Source: Callipepla californica brunnescens
Taxonomy: Eukaryota; Chordata; Aves; Galliformes; Odontophoridae
Length of the DNA: 64,000 nt
Assembly (NCBI GenBank): GCA_023055505.1
Contig: JALIRH010000061.1
Location: forward strand, 2,193,501 to 2,257,500
Direction: 5' to 3'
Of the stretch, positions 38,711 to 52,589 are shown one piece after another; position 1 is the stretch's first letter; each line of letters starts with the position of its first letter. Under the pieces are notes generated by a model. That model searched no databases. It was not told the DNA's origin and saw nothing but the letters and a program-made list of their open reading frames with translations. The position numbers and the translations under genes were made by a program.

Positions 38711-38870
38711 TATCATCCCACTTTAGATACTGAACAGCTGCTCTCAGGTCCCTGCAGAGCCTTCTCTTCTCCAGACTGAACAAACCCAGCTCTCTGTACC
38801 TGCCCTTGTAGGGAAGGTGTTCCATTCCTTGAATCATCTTTGTGTTCCTCCTCTGGTTGTTCTCCAACAG
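38711..38870 (-). mobile_element. CR1 LINE (outer copy, continued)
   Basis: Continuation of the outer CR1 beyond the nested insert, with ACTTTAGATACTGAACAGC, the CTTCTCTTCTCCAGACTGAAC block and the TTCCTCCTCTGGTTGTTCTC block. On the minus strand this gives the [16 protein letters not shown] stretch from the end of ORF2. It is 5'-truncated at about 38870. Confidence 0.9.
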
Positions 38871-41800
38871 TTATACATTTATTGTATTTATTCACCAAGT
38901 CAAAAATTACACAGTTTCAACAGAGACTAACATAAATTGTTTTGGAATCCAACCCAGATGAATGATAAAAGTAAATTAATGCAGATTAAGGTACATTTAG
39001 ATACATTTAATACACTTTAAATGTTAATTCCATAGAAAGGTTTGATTTTATTTTTTTCATGGAAGGGAAAATTATATCCATCAAGAGTAGCTTCCATTTA
39101 TTCAGAGCTGTTAAACTGTATTTAAAGCTAAGCGTTTCCTTTTCCATCGCAGGGTTCGGTGAGTAAGGAAAAGATTGCCATGTTTGGAAAACTGACATTA
39201 TCTGTGACATTTGATGTAGTCAGGAGAGGACATAAGATAATGTATAATTATGATGAACAATCTTTCATTTCCAGATTTGTATAACCTAGTAGGCTTATTT
39301 CATCCATAAAATCTAATTCAAAACTTGAAATTGTATGAAATTTTACATAACAACATTAAAACACTTTTGGTATGAGCTCTAAAGTTTCAGCATTCTGCAT
39401 TAATGTAAAAGTTAAACAACAGTAACATGCTTTGTCCTATCTATATGTATAATAAAATTAATGAATGAAGTTGAAATTTGTAATATAATTGATTGTTCTC
39501 CAATTGTATGTATTTATTAAATTTTATTTATGTTGAAGGATTTATTCAGAGTTTTTCAACACTATCAGTAAAACAGGAGAAAGACTGGTATAATGTTAGA
39601 GACTTTGATGTGCTGAGTGTAAAAACATTTATAAATTATTGCCTTCATTCTTTTAGTCTAAAAGATATATGTATTTTGCTAATTCATAATTACAAACTTA
39701 CTAAGGTTTCTTTATAATATAGGATACTGATTTCACTCAGGATACTAAAATCTTATTTAGATTGTGTTTCTGCAGATTTCTTTCCCCAGGTAAATGAAAA
39801 ATTTATTTATTTATTTATTTATCTTTATGAACCAACCGTATGACTCCTACTAGAGAATAAGTAGATTACTAGAAATTATTAAAGCCAATCTTTCTTCTCT
39901 CAATAGACCAAATAACTCTCATTAGACCAAATAACTGCAAAATAATCATAATAATAAATTCAAGAAAATCTTAAATAAAACTTAAGACACAGTATAGTGG
40001 GATTGTGTTAGACTGTAGAACTGTAAATCCTGTCATCTACAACTGCGTTCTCCTCTGCAATGTTGTTTGGTACTAAAAGTCTGCTTACAAATTCCACAGG
40101 GCATTAGCCATTGCATATGGTTTTGAATTTGAGTAGACTATTCTGTATTTCAAAATAAAGTGCTATATATGTTATGCATTTAGAAGGACTATTATTGCTT
40201 ACATTAAAAAAAATTATCCATTGTTTCTAGCTAGAAATTGCATGAAGATCCTTTCCATAGTATAATTTTTTTTTATTATTCCATGAGAGTGAGCTGTAAT
40301 TTCATAGCCTAATGAAACAGTAATGGTATTCCACACATACGTATTACCTAACAATGCTGAACATGTTATTTTCCTGGCATCAGCTGAAATTAATTTGAAT
40401 CGCTCATTAGCAAGAATACTAACATAAACCAAAACCATAATGTTAAAAATTGTATAAGATCTGTTGCCCAGTGGTGATGAATATTTCCATTTTTTTCTGC
40501 GTCTTAATGGCATTATTAACTTACCACTGCTCTGGAACTTATTGATTATGTATGTCTTTTCACACCCAAACTATAAAAAACAACAAATATTGTTTTAATC
40601 CAAACCACATTTTATCTACTTTTCTGTTCTTCAGATTTCAGTAACACCATAGACTGGAAAGGAATGTAGATTGTTATTGAAACAAGAAGTTTAGCTTTTT
40701 AGTGTTTTCACTTAAGTAATCAGTGAGTTAATGAAGAAAGTACATTTTTTAATGCCCTGAATGAAAATTAAAAAAAATAATAATAATAAAACCAGAAAGA
40801 TGTAAATCACTGTTTTTTAAACCGGGGTTCATAGTGTGTACTCTAAGGTTCATCTCTGTGGTCTTCTGCCCATGAATTCATACAGCACAGCATTTACATT
40901 GTTTTCGGTCAGATCAGTAAGATGTCATTCAAATGTGAGAAAATTTTAAAATGTTTAGTGTATGTACAGAAGTGCCTAAAGATTAGTAGAACTTGCTCTT
41001 AGCCATTACCTAACTGTCCACAGCTATCAGCATACTGTCTTCTAGGAGGTAACAATATTTACTGGCTAATTTTTTTCTGTGTATGATGGAAATAATTCTG
41101 CCTTCTTCTTTTCTCATTAGTCTATAGTTAGTGTCCAAGAAAAGAATAACAGGAGTATCTCTGAGTTCAGAGACACCAACAATCATAACTTTCCTGGAAT
41201 GGAAAACTATTATCTTTGATTTCTGAGTAGTTTCTAGGTAGATCATATTACCAAATCAACTGACAACTTCCTACATAACTACCACTTTGCTGTACTTTTG
41301 CTCTACTGGTACTTTTGTTCAAATGGTCTTAGAACAATTCTATCAGTCCTTCAAAGTGACAATTGGCTGAAGTAAGTAGTGTCCTGCCATGCTCCTCTGT
41401 GAATAGAAAAGCTTTTTTTAATTCATCTGCAATGCATCACTGCATATTTTGTCCCCCATTAGTTGTTCAAACACATGATTTATTTGACATCACTGAGAGT
41501 ACAGAGCAGATGTGTTATCAAATGATTTTTCTGCACTTATTTCAGGTGTGTAAGATTTGTCTATTACAAAAGAGAAGGAAAAATATGAACTGAAAATCAG
41601 AAATTTCATTTTTAAACTCACCTGCTGCATAATTCTAAAGCCTATGCAGGCTAGTATGAGTAAGTTCTTAACCTAAAAATGTAGTTGTGATTAGCTGAAA
41701 TGTGAAAGAGTATTAAATACTAAAATAAAACCTGGTACAAATGCGGTACAGTGTGGTATTTGAAGACAGTGCAAACTTCACTTCAAAGTACATGTTTTTG

Positions 41801-44348
41801 ATAAGGTAGTTTTACCTTAGCTATTAGAATTAAAATCCCCAATTCAAATAACTTGATCAACCACATTCAAATAATGAAATTCTTTTATGTAGATATGACA
41901 ATTAGCTAAAATCTGTTTTAATATATTAACTCAATATCACATATTGTAAGTACAGTCTCAAACAGCTTTTTAATTAAAAGAAAAAATATGCAGACATGAA
42001 ATTAGTGTGTAGATCAGAGCTGTTTAATTTAACATTTATAGCTTTGTCACATCATTTTCCTTCTTTGAAGCATGCTGAGTATGTGTAGTTTTTCTTCTAT
42101 AACAGGAGTGATTCGTAATAATAGAGTGAGGGAGATGGCTTTTGGACTGCTTCTTCCCTCAGTTCTGTCTGTCTTCACATCATCACATTTCCAGGAAGAA
42201 GAATTGGCTGAAAAATGACTCCGAGTAAGCCCTGCTCAATGCTTTTTCAGTGTAAAACTTAAAAGTGACATTAAGGTATCAGGCAACTGCTTTTCTTCCC
42301 CCCAGCCAGATGCAAGGGCAATGATATGAAACTGAAAGAAACCATAGCTCAATCATCTGCCTTCCACTTAATTTTTCATACAAATTTAAGGTCAGGTTGT
42401 GGCCTGGTAACCAGTGAGGTGTATGTAACATTAGAACAGTAATTCTCTGAAACAGATTATAAAGGGAAACCAGGGAGAATGGACAAGAGGCTGCTCTTGG
42501 TTAAACTAAAACTATATCAGCTCAATTACTGTATGCAGTAATGGACTCTTTCAGATTTATACTACTGCTAAGTAAGTGCAGAATCTGTCAGTGGATAACT
42601 ATGACACAGTTCTGTTTTACTTTCAAGAAAGCAATGTTTATGTATATGAGTTTTTTGTATTTTACATGCATATATATGTACTTGAGTGCATAGCTACACA
42701 TAAAAAATATGCCAGTGTGGCACATTGATGCTACATATTTCAGACTAGATAATAAAATTATTTTTATAATGGAAAGGTTATTTTCACAAACAAAAGCACA
42801 AGTATCAGTAGAGCAACATTTAAAGAGCAGCCCTTTTTTTTATTTTAATTTGCTAAGTACAAATCTTGATCATGTTTGTTCTTTATTTACAAACTTATAG
42901 GTGATTCAGAAAAATAAATGTCAGGGCAAAATATTCTTGAGGGGTTTTTTGTTTGCTTTTCTCCAGATTAAGTTGTCTGTTTTTGGGACATATTACGTTG
43001 ACCTTCTGCCTAGTCTTATTGCAACAGTACAACAAATCAGAGCTGAGTCTGAGCTATTGGGATGCCCTTTGTCAGAAATATTAGCATACACAGCTCAGAA
43101 GTTGATCTTAAATTTTCAATGAATTGAATTTATTGTAAAGTAAATGAAAAAAGGCTGTTTATGTCATAATTTAAAATATTTCTGCTTTAACAAATTCCTG
43201 AGAGATCTCAAGGAAGCTTCAAAATTGTCCTAATTTTCTGCTTTCTCACCTGCCTTCCTACCTTTAGAGGTGTGAAGATGGAATTCACCAGGCAATTAAG
43301 AAGAACCAGTAAGTTTCATCTCAGATCCCAGCTACCCCTTGAACTGTCGAGAACCTTGGTATTTTTGTTATTTTTGGATACCCTGTATCTGTAACTCTGT
43401 TCCTGAAGACTGCAACAAAGACATTGCTAGATCATTTATATATATCTTGTCAGATATTTCCACATGAGAAATGAGTCTAAGAATACTCTTAACAACAGAA
43501 AATTCTAATAATATTACCTGCTTATTAGTCAGTGGTGAGTAACTGGGAATTTGACATTTGCCAGTCTCAGGGAGCCAGTGCCAATCTAACAAGTTCTGGC
43601 AGACCACCAGATGCCAGCAAAGGATGCAGGAAGCAGATGGCAAAATGCTGAAAATTATTTTTTTTAATTTCTTTTCATTGTTTGTTTGGTTGATGTTCTG
43701 AACATGTCCATATTTTCACTGAACCACAACCCAAGAGTCCAGCAAGTGAAAATCTTGTCACAAAAAGCAATGTTATGTTACATATCTTTAGGGAAACACA
43801 AAGACTCTTTTTATTGCACTGTTTGGGTTCCTTTTTAAGATTTAACTCTGTAGGTCACCTTGTTTAAACTGCAGTGAACTGTGTAACAATAATTAACATC
43901 TGATCTTTCAGCTACAAAAGGAGGTAGGCATTAATTCCTTTCTCAAATCATTTCATGAGAAGAAAATTATAAAGCAGATCAGGTTGCATGAAACAGATTC
44001 ATATCAAATGTATTTTAGGAAAATCTTTTGGTTAAGGCAAAGAATATCCAAAATGAAGACCCTCAAAATTCTGCATTTTCTGATTCTCCCACTTCTTATT
44101 AACCATATATTTAAGTAGAGTGAAATAATAAAATACCAGAGAAAAAAATTTAGAAAAAAAGTCCTTGATAATTCATAAGATTAATTTATAACTATGTCAC
44201 TATTCATTCTAGCTTGTTGCAGATAAGGTTCACTGGACAGGCCAACTTTTGCAATGAAGTTAATTGAGAACAGTGAAAAACCTATTTTTCTAATGAAGTA
44301 CCATGATTTTCTAGTATCTTCTCTGAATGAAAATTGTCAACAATTTAC
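38871..44348. other. Unique AT-rich noncoding DNA
   Basis: No supported gene. TTTA simple repeat at about 39797-39822. Possible conserved noncoding block at about 40229-40520. Two exon-like stretches at 42977-43122 and 43268-43308 are discussed in the findings, but neither is strong enough to annotate as coding. Confidence 0.5.
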
Positions 44349-44905
44349 TGGGCTGGTTCGGCCTGGTTATGTGACAATTCGTGCGGGGGACCCGCAGACC
44401 CACACCCCAGGAAAGGGGAAGGGAGAAAGGGAAAAGGGAGAAGGGAGATGGGCCTAGAAACAAAACAGCGGCAACAATCTGAGGAGGAAAGCTAATTTAC
44501 TAAAGAAGATATCAGAAAGCAAAATAACACAATATAATACAATATAATTGGAATTGAAGCTAATAAATCAAATAAATTGAGCAAGAGAGAGTGTCTGATA
44601 AACGGAAGGCCTTATGCTAATGCTGAAGGTGAGATGGCAGCAAGCATCCACTGCTGAGTCGATCCCAAAGGGAAGAGAGAGCATCCCGTGACAGCAGACA
44701 GTTTTTATCTTTCCCTCTGAGCAGAAACACGTAAAAATGCAAAGCATCGCACAGTCCTCTGGGGAATGTAGTTCTTCTCTTCTGAGACAGGTATACCCAG
44801 AACTACTGATGATCCACGGAGTTGGAGCATTAACTCTTAACTCTTAATGCACTACATGATGTTATGATGTGGACTACCAATACCAAAAATCATAAAACCA
44901 TAACA
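44349..44905 (-). mobile_element. Solo LTR of an avian endogenous retrovirus, family B
   Basis: A 557-bp LTR, different in sequence from family A. The plus strand begins TGGGCTGGTTCGGCC and ends CATAACA. Read on the minus strand it has a TATA-like GATAAAAACTG near 44700, a region rich in TTATATTGTATTATATTG, then a C/T-rich stretch and a GC-rich end carrying GGGTCTGCGGGTCCCCCGC. This order (AT-rich, TATA, then GC-rich terminus) supports the minus orientation. I see no clear matching target duplication, since the flanks TTTAC and AAATT differ. No internal retroviral genes adjoin it. Confidence 0.8.
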
Positions 44906-47900
44906 AAATTCCTGATGGCAGAAAACTGCTAGTGTTAGTATTTTCTTCTGTCAATGGGCAAAGTGATGGTTGTTTTATTACAAACATATTTCCAACTTAC
45001 TTTGCAAACCTCATCTCTGCTGAAAACATTTTGAATTTTCACATTAATTTCTCTGGGGACTTAAGTTTCCCTTTGGGCTTTTTTCTACAATGGGAATCCC
45101 ATTGACATTCACAAAAGGTGAAGATATCAGTAGAAAAAAATAAACCTTGTGCTGCAGAAATTCAATAAAATAATGCATCACAGCTGAGTAGAATAGCTCA
45201 AAAAGAACAAATAATTTCCTGTTTAGATATTGAAGGAAGATCTAGGATTTCCACCACTTTAAACAATGCTGCCTATAAAGCATATAAACATAAAGAATAT
45301 TCTACTTGTGAGTGTATTTTATGTGGAAACAAAATACTGATATTTAATAGATCAACAGTATTTTCATACACATTCTTAATACTGCATGTTTTGTTTCACT
45401 TCTACACAATGACAACTTTCTTGTCAATCACTGTCCAGGAATGTAAACAAGAAATTGCATCTGTTACTTGTAATTTCCCCAGTCAAACTCTGAGCTCTTT
45501 GCTTAACGTTTTCAACAATTCTAGCATGTGGTACTTGAGATAATTCTGAATCCAGTATGTTTTCCTGATGGCTAGATTTGCCTGTCACAAGTGTTTGCTT
45601 ACCAGCAGTATCATATGAATGAAGTGAATTTTCACTGGAAGAAGCATATTGAAAACGTGTGTGTATCCTGCTTTGTCACATCTGTGTAAAGTTTCCCCCC
45701 TCCCAATGCAATTGTTTTTACTTTCTTTTAATCTTGCAAAGAAATGTAAAAGTGGAATAACTGACCCCATGTTCAAAGTCATTGTCAGAGACAATGAAGT
45801 CATAGGCTTCTGTTTTTAATAATGTCTTGCAAAACACAAAGCATCATTAATCATATTCAGAGGATGAAAGACACAGATTTCCAAGTCTCAAACTTTCCTG
45901 AAGCCTTGAACATTTCAGTGTTGTAGATTCACACAGATAACATCCTACAACTCTGCACCGAAAGTTCAATCAACAAAAGAAATGTGAAATAAAACCATTT
46001 TTATTCCAAAATATAGAAAACTGAGACTGTCTTTAATGTATTTTTTTTGAGCAAAACAACCTAGAATATCTATTCCATAATAGTTGTTTCACAAAAGGTG
46101 ATGTCCTGTCATAGATTTTCTTATGCTCCCTTTGAGATGGATTCAGTTAAACTACACCTAGAAAGATAAATAAGGGTGTTCAGATAGAAAATAAAACTGA
46201 TAGCAACCATGCTGTTGCAATATTCACATTCTTCCTTCCTTCCCAAATACTTCCATTTGTAGACAAGCATGAGTTTTATGGGTTTTAGATGAATAGCAGA
46301 CTACAAATTCCTTTTAATCACTTATTCAACTGTCCAGATTTTCATATCAAACCAAATTCTGCCAAATCTAATTACTTTCATTTTTTAATAAATTTTATCT
46401 TGAAATGCAGTCTTAGTTCATTTGTGCGCTGACTTCAGGAAAATTATGTAGTTCTAAAAGGATAGAAATGTAACAGTACAGTTGAAATTTGGCCCTCTCC
46501 AACTCAGTACATGCCAAGTTGGATCCCATGGAAGAAATAACCACAATATTGTGTTTAAAGATATTTTTCTGTGTTCATCAAAATGCTTGAGAAATGGCTT
46601 CATTCTGGCTTAAGTTTAAATGTGCTTAATATGCTATTATGTTAGGATTATGTTCTCAATATGAATGTAAACCAGTAATTAAAAATGAAATATCTTACCA
46701 AGAGTTGCAGCTTATGTGGTCATGCACAAAAGCAGGACTCAGTGTAGCCTTTGGATGAAATTGTTGTCCTGATTTCAGAACAACAAATATTTCACTTTCA
46801 GAGTGCCTTCACTTTGCACTAGAATGGATACTTACAGTAAACATTTTTGCAACTCTGCAGATAGTGTACAGAACTGAATTTTGTATTGAGACTAAGTGGT
46901 AGTGAGAGGAAAGGAGTGAGGAGTAGTTAACAGTATCCACAGACACTAGCACTGCATACACCCTCTCTCAGTTTATTCTCCAGTGGTCTTCACAGACAGC
47001 CTGATATCTTCATGACTTTACAGAAGAAAAGTGGGTAGCACAGATAGATCGTTTAGACTACAACGTCCTACTCGCATCCCTTCAAGGGAAAGGTGAAACA
47101 GAAAACCTTACACTACACTGTTCATGGTGTCTGCTGACCATCCATAATATCTTGAGCCAGCCCAAGAATGTTTCCTCTATACATGACAATAAAAATGTTT
47201 TAACCGTTATTTATAGGTTGGAATGAATTTCAAAATTATAGCTACTGCAAGCAAAAGCTTGAAAATCTATATTAATGACTTGGATTAAATACATTCATAA
47301 ATTAATGTTATATATGTGTATGCTGATACATATATAGTTCTGTACAATGTGCCTATTCATCTGTGTGAAAAATGTATTTTCCATCGTTGTTCATAGCATG
47401 CAAGTACCTGCCATGTACAATTTCATGATGCCAGTTATTTACTGTAAATATTTTCTTTATTAATTTATTTCATTCTAATATTAATTGTCCTTTCCTGCTA
47501 AATTATTTCACTGGTATTATCTAGCACGGCTGCAGCATATTTGCAGAGAATGGGAAATATTCTTTTCAGTATAAACAGCAACATTTATTCACTCATACAA
47601 GCCAGGAGTACAGACCAGAAGTATGGAGGTTAAGTGTGAAAATTCTACTCATTCCCTCAAAAGATTGAGTAGAACAGAAACTTAATGTATTTAGGATTCA
47701 GTATATCTAGTCACAGATTACACTTTGAGTGAACATGGTTATCTACATTTACAGCAACTTTTCCAAATGCAACAAAAACTTCTACAGATGTCACAAAGTC
47801 ATAAACATTTAGTTAATTGTTTATATTCATTTTGTGTTTATTCTAAGAAAATAATTTAAAAAAATATATAGTGACTATTAGAATACTGGGAATCAAAATT

Positions 47901-50900
47901 TGAAAATTTTAACTGTAATTGTCTTCACTAAATGTCCAGGACTTAGAATTGTCTTTAGGTGTCAAAGTAGTCTATGCTCTTTATCATCTTCTGTTAAGTC
48001 AGTTTGCATGACATCTTCTGAAGGTATCATAAATCAATTACTGTAACAGATTTGTTTCTATGTTTATAAGACATACAAAGCTAAATTTGGAAGGAACCAC
48101 TAATAACCTGCTATCAATAAACTAGTCAAGTCATTCCTAACAAGAAGCAGGATGAAATATAAAACAAAACCAGATCATTGTGCTATCTTGTCTATATAGC
48201 AGCTAATTTATGACTAAAACACATATATTTTTGGCGTTGTTTCCCTTTCTACTGAATAATTGAAGATAGAAAGCATATCATTTTTATATTAAACGTTACA
48301 TGTAATTCCCAGTGATGAGGTCTTTAGAAGTAATCCAGATTCAACAGCAGAAACTGGGCATTTTTCAATAAAAAATAACTGTCTCTGAAAGGTGACTTTC
48401 TGCAGAGCTGACTGTTCATAGATGTGTCAAGGTACCCAGCTAATTGGGATAGATAAAAAAGGGATGAGAAATTTTTGAAAGAGGTAAATAGTCACTTTGT
48501 TTCAAGTGTTCCTCTCTGGTGTTCCACAGTGTACTTCAGATATGTTGTAAATTAACTGTTTGTATTTCAAAATATCCTTTTTGTTGTTGGCTTGTTTGTA
48601 TTGTTTGGGGTTTTTTTAATTTAAAAATCAACAGGAAAATTTTGGATGGAGGCAGGGATGTCAAGTTTGAGGATGGTTTTATTTTGTCTTATTCTTTGCT
48701 AATTTTTTTCAAAAACACTTTGAAACTTCTTTCAGTCATAGTCAAAGTAACATTTTCTTCCCCTTCTTTCTTAGCCAATTTGGCACTAGTAAATGAATGA
48801 ATTTTCTTTTATAACACTGAGTCAATTTCATAAAATTCAGGAACTTCAATTCTACAGATTCATAGTGAAACATCAAAAAATTTGTACAGAACAGTTCTTC
48901 AGAAAAAAAAAAATTGAGGAAGTAAACGTCCTTCCCAATATCCTTCTTTAAGTAGCCTACCTACTGTGTCATTTAGAAAAGTGTATTTTTGAATTTAGCA
49001 CACAATCTAAGTCTCTTAACTTTAAAAAGACATGAGACAATTTATTGATTTTCTTGCCACAGGAAAAGAACATAATTTGTGCCCATTTCCTCCAGTCTGA
49101 GTAGTGCACAGATACATAAGATATGTGAGGTAATTTTTTTTTTTTTTTTTTTGTAACAGTGTATTCTTTGTTCATCTGTGACTGAAGCAAAAAGTTAGCT
49201 CTCAGGAGGCTATTTCTTTGCATCTCATATTTTCATCTATTATGCATGATTCAGCATAAACAAAAACATAAGTGAAAAGTTAGGCATGCCAGGAGTTTTC
49301 TCTTTTTTATCTAAATTTCAGCTTTTCCTTGATTTATCAATAAATGAACTTTAATTTTGGCCTCAAATGTTATTTGTTACCAAACATAATCTGAAACAAA
49401 TTATATGCTAAAAGTAATGAATTGAAAATTGAAATTGAATTTCAGTTTAAAGATTTTCTTTTTCTAATAAATAAACCCGTTTCTAATCAATCCCTATCAC
49501 TAACAGGAAAGAAAATATATTTAATGAAATTTCTCTAAAAGATTTATTCAATAGAAAAATGCTTGAAGTAGAGAAGGATAGCAGGATGAAATAAGCTATC
49601 TGTAGTAGAGATAAGAGCAACAAAAATATGAGCTTCAATAGCTTTGCACATTTATTTCAGATGCCTGGGAAAGAACACTGGCTTTCTCTACTAGGGAACA
49701 CTACAATCTACTCCTTTTCTCATTAAGTGTAAAGATTTGCATTTTCAATTCATGTTCTGTACTTCATAAATATTTAAAAAGCTATGGGGCACCTCTGATT
49801 GTACTACTTTTTAGTTTTCTTTTCTTTTTTTTAAGTCTTCCATATTAAAAGCTCTCATAACCTGTCACTCTTCCTCCTGTTTTCTACCTCACAAAACAAG
49901 AAAAACATTTATACTTGGAAAGCCAATCTGGGAAAGTGTTTTGTGTTGAAATTACCTTTCTTTAAAACTAGATCCATTCTCAGCTCTGATATATTGCTTA
50001 TCTACACTTCAAGAATGGAGGTAGGAAGAAAATGAGAATGCTTCACCCACTAGCAATAAGTTTATATCACTTTAAAATTTACACTGAATCATTTAATTTG
50101 AGACTAAGGAACATCAAAATTAACTCTATCATAGTAAAGTTAGATCTGTTGTCATCACTTTTTTTTTCTGTTTTTTTTTTTGTTTTTTTTTGTCATGTTG
50201 TCAAGTGCTACTCATAAATATTGAATAAGTATACTACAATTGCTTAAATTTTGCCGTAGGATAATATTACAACAGACCTGATAATGAAGCCATGTTCTCT
50301 CTTACGAAAGAGCACTTTTTCATCTAAATATGTGTGAACAGTGGCAACAGTCTAAAAGGAAAATAAAAAAAATAACAAAAACACACACACAAAAACACCT
50401 TCACCTGGGAGGATGTGATGACTCTCTAGATAAAACGTTGAAAATAAAGAGCACTTTCCTTCACAAGTTTTCATTTGCAATACGTTTCTATTTTTAATTA
50501 GAGGATTGTAGAATAGAGGAAATAGATCACAGAATCTCATTTCTACCTTAAGTTGAAAGAATTTTCATTTTTGCATTGTCCACTTCTTGAAAGCTAAAGT
50601 AACTGAGATTCAAATTATTACCAGTGTATTTCAATATTTCATCATCTTGACCAGAAATAATAATATATATATATAAATATGTTCAAAAGCTTTAACACCA
50701 GACTTCATTTAGAGTGAGAGAAAGTCAAGGGAATGAGTATTTCTGAAGTATCAGATATCTTTATCTTTGAGGTTAAGTGTGTTTTTCTTTTCCACATACA
50801 AAGAAAAATAAAATAAAAGGAAGATTCTAAACAGCTTTTGTGTACATTTACAGAATGTATTTGTGACAGAGTTGTTTTTTTAACATATAGTTGAAAGGTC

Positions 50901-52411
50901 AACCTTAGTCTATTGTTTTTTTTTTCTATAAATGCCTGATTACTACTTGATGATTTCTTTAACCTTGAACTGCATAAATCAGTAAATCCTTTCTGGGAGC
51001 AGAACCGTTTAGTAATGCAATGTTGAACATCTGTCTTTAGAAAAACTGTGAATTTATTTTATAAAGGGGAAATTCTGCATAGCTAATAAATATGATTTCA
51101 TACTTTTTGCTTCCCAGCTGGTTCTAGGTTCTAGAGTAGAATGAAGTAGAAACTTCTGAAATCCACTGTAAGAGAATATGCTACTAAGTACAAAAGAAAA
51201 TATTTCCAAGTAATAGCCTTGTACTTGACAGAAGTATTAAGGTGTTCATTTCTCATGGGTACCACAAATCTTTGAGGATCTGAGTTGTGCTGTACATCAT
51301 CCTGAAACAATTTCTTAGCTGGTGTAAATTTTAAGGGCTGCAGTAACTACCGTGAAGCATATTTTTACATTTGAATATTTAACTCTATACCATTGAATTT
51401 TTTGTCTAGGCTTATATAACAGTAGATAAGAACAATCACATCCAAGTTGTGCAGCATCTTTCCCTACAGGACATACATGAAACAGCCTAAATCTTTTCAT
51501 TCTTCTGGTGGTAAGATAGAAACATGATCTATCCCAGGGCCTGAAATGCTCGTACCTAAAGTTAGAGAATTGAGAATTGAGTGTACTGGGAATGCAACAC
51601 CCTCAACTCGGTGTTGACAGAGACATGATATGTTTCAGTAGAGCAAACTAGAGTAATGATTGCATTTACCTTCAACTCAGTGCTCTGGCATTAACATTTG
51701 GTTCCTTGCTCAGACTTCTACAAAATACTTTCATTTTTATGTTTAAACCCTTGCAGCATGAGGAAACTCATTGCAGCCATTATTCTTTTTTAGTTTTTAG
51801 TTTATTTATTAATTTATTTATTTATTAATCAGTTGGAGAGTAGTTGAAATGTGCAATGGTACTGCTAAGGAATCTTGTAATCTATTCTCGTATTATTGTA
51901 GGTGCCAAGTGTATTGATCTTGACTGAGTTAATACACTTAGCCTGGCTGCTCGATCTGCAGGATCGTTAGCCTGTATTTGTTGTCTTTGTTTTCCCAGAG
52001 GCGAGCTATCAATTAAGTGCATACTAACTAGAATAAGAGGATGAACTGGAGACATTAGCACTTCCTTTCTAAAAAGAGAGCACCTGCTGAGTGCTCAGTG
52101 GTAAACCCGAAATGGAGAAGAGCGTCAAAATATTTGCTGGACGGATACTTTAAGTAAAGACTGTCCATTAAGCTTAACTGCAATTAGAGAGTGAGTGGCT
52201 ATCACTTCTCTTAATTCACTAAGAAAACATGAATTCTAATTAGCTTCGGGCAAAGGTGTAAGTTTCCCCAGAGGCTTTTTAGGTCCATGTACAAGCTCCC
52301 AGTGGGGTACAGCCTGAGCATCCTCCAGCAGGCTGGAGATATACCTTTATTAGAAACATCTTTAACCCAACTGCTGTGCCTTCAATACCACAAATAACAG
52401 CACATGGAATC

Positions 52412-52442
<31 letters not shown>

Positions 52443-52589
52443 TAAATCCTGGTTTCTTCTTGTAAATGTCCAGTAGATATTTTATGGTAAAAGCAACATC
52501 ATGGGTTCTGTCTTCTCAAAATTTTCCCAAGCATAGGGAAATATAGGTGATTTGCCTTTGAAAACTGCATCCCTTGTGGTGGGGCTGTC
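44906..52589. other. Unique AT-rich noncoding DNA
   Basis: No gene supported. T run at about 49134-49153, T-rich patch at about 50159-50192, CA-type patch at about 50377-50397, TA patch at about 50663-50680, TTTA patch at about 51795-51830 and T-rich patch at about 52410-52440. The block at about 51900-52260 is a possible conserved noncoding element (see findings). Confidence 0.5.
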
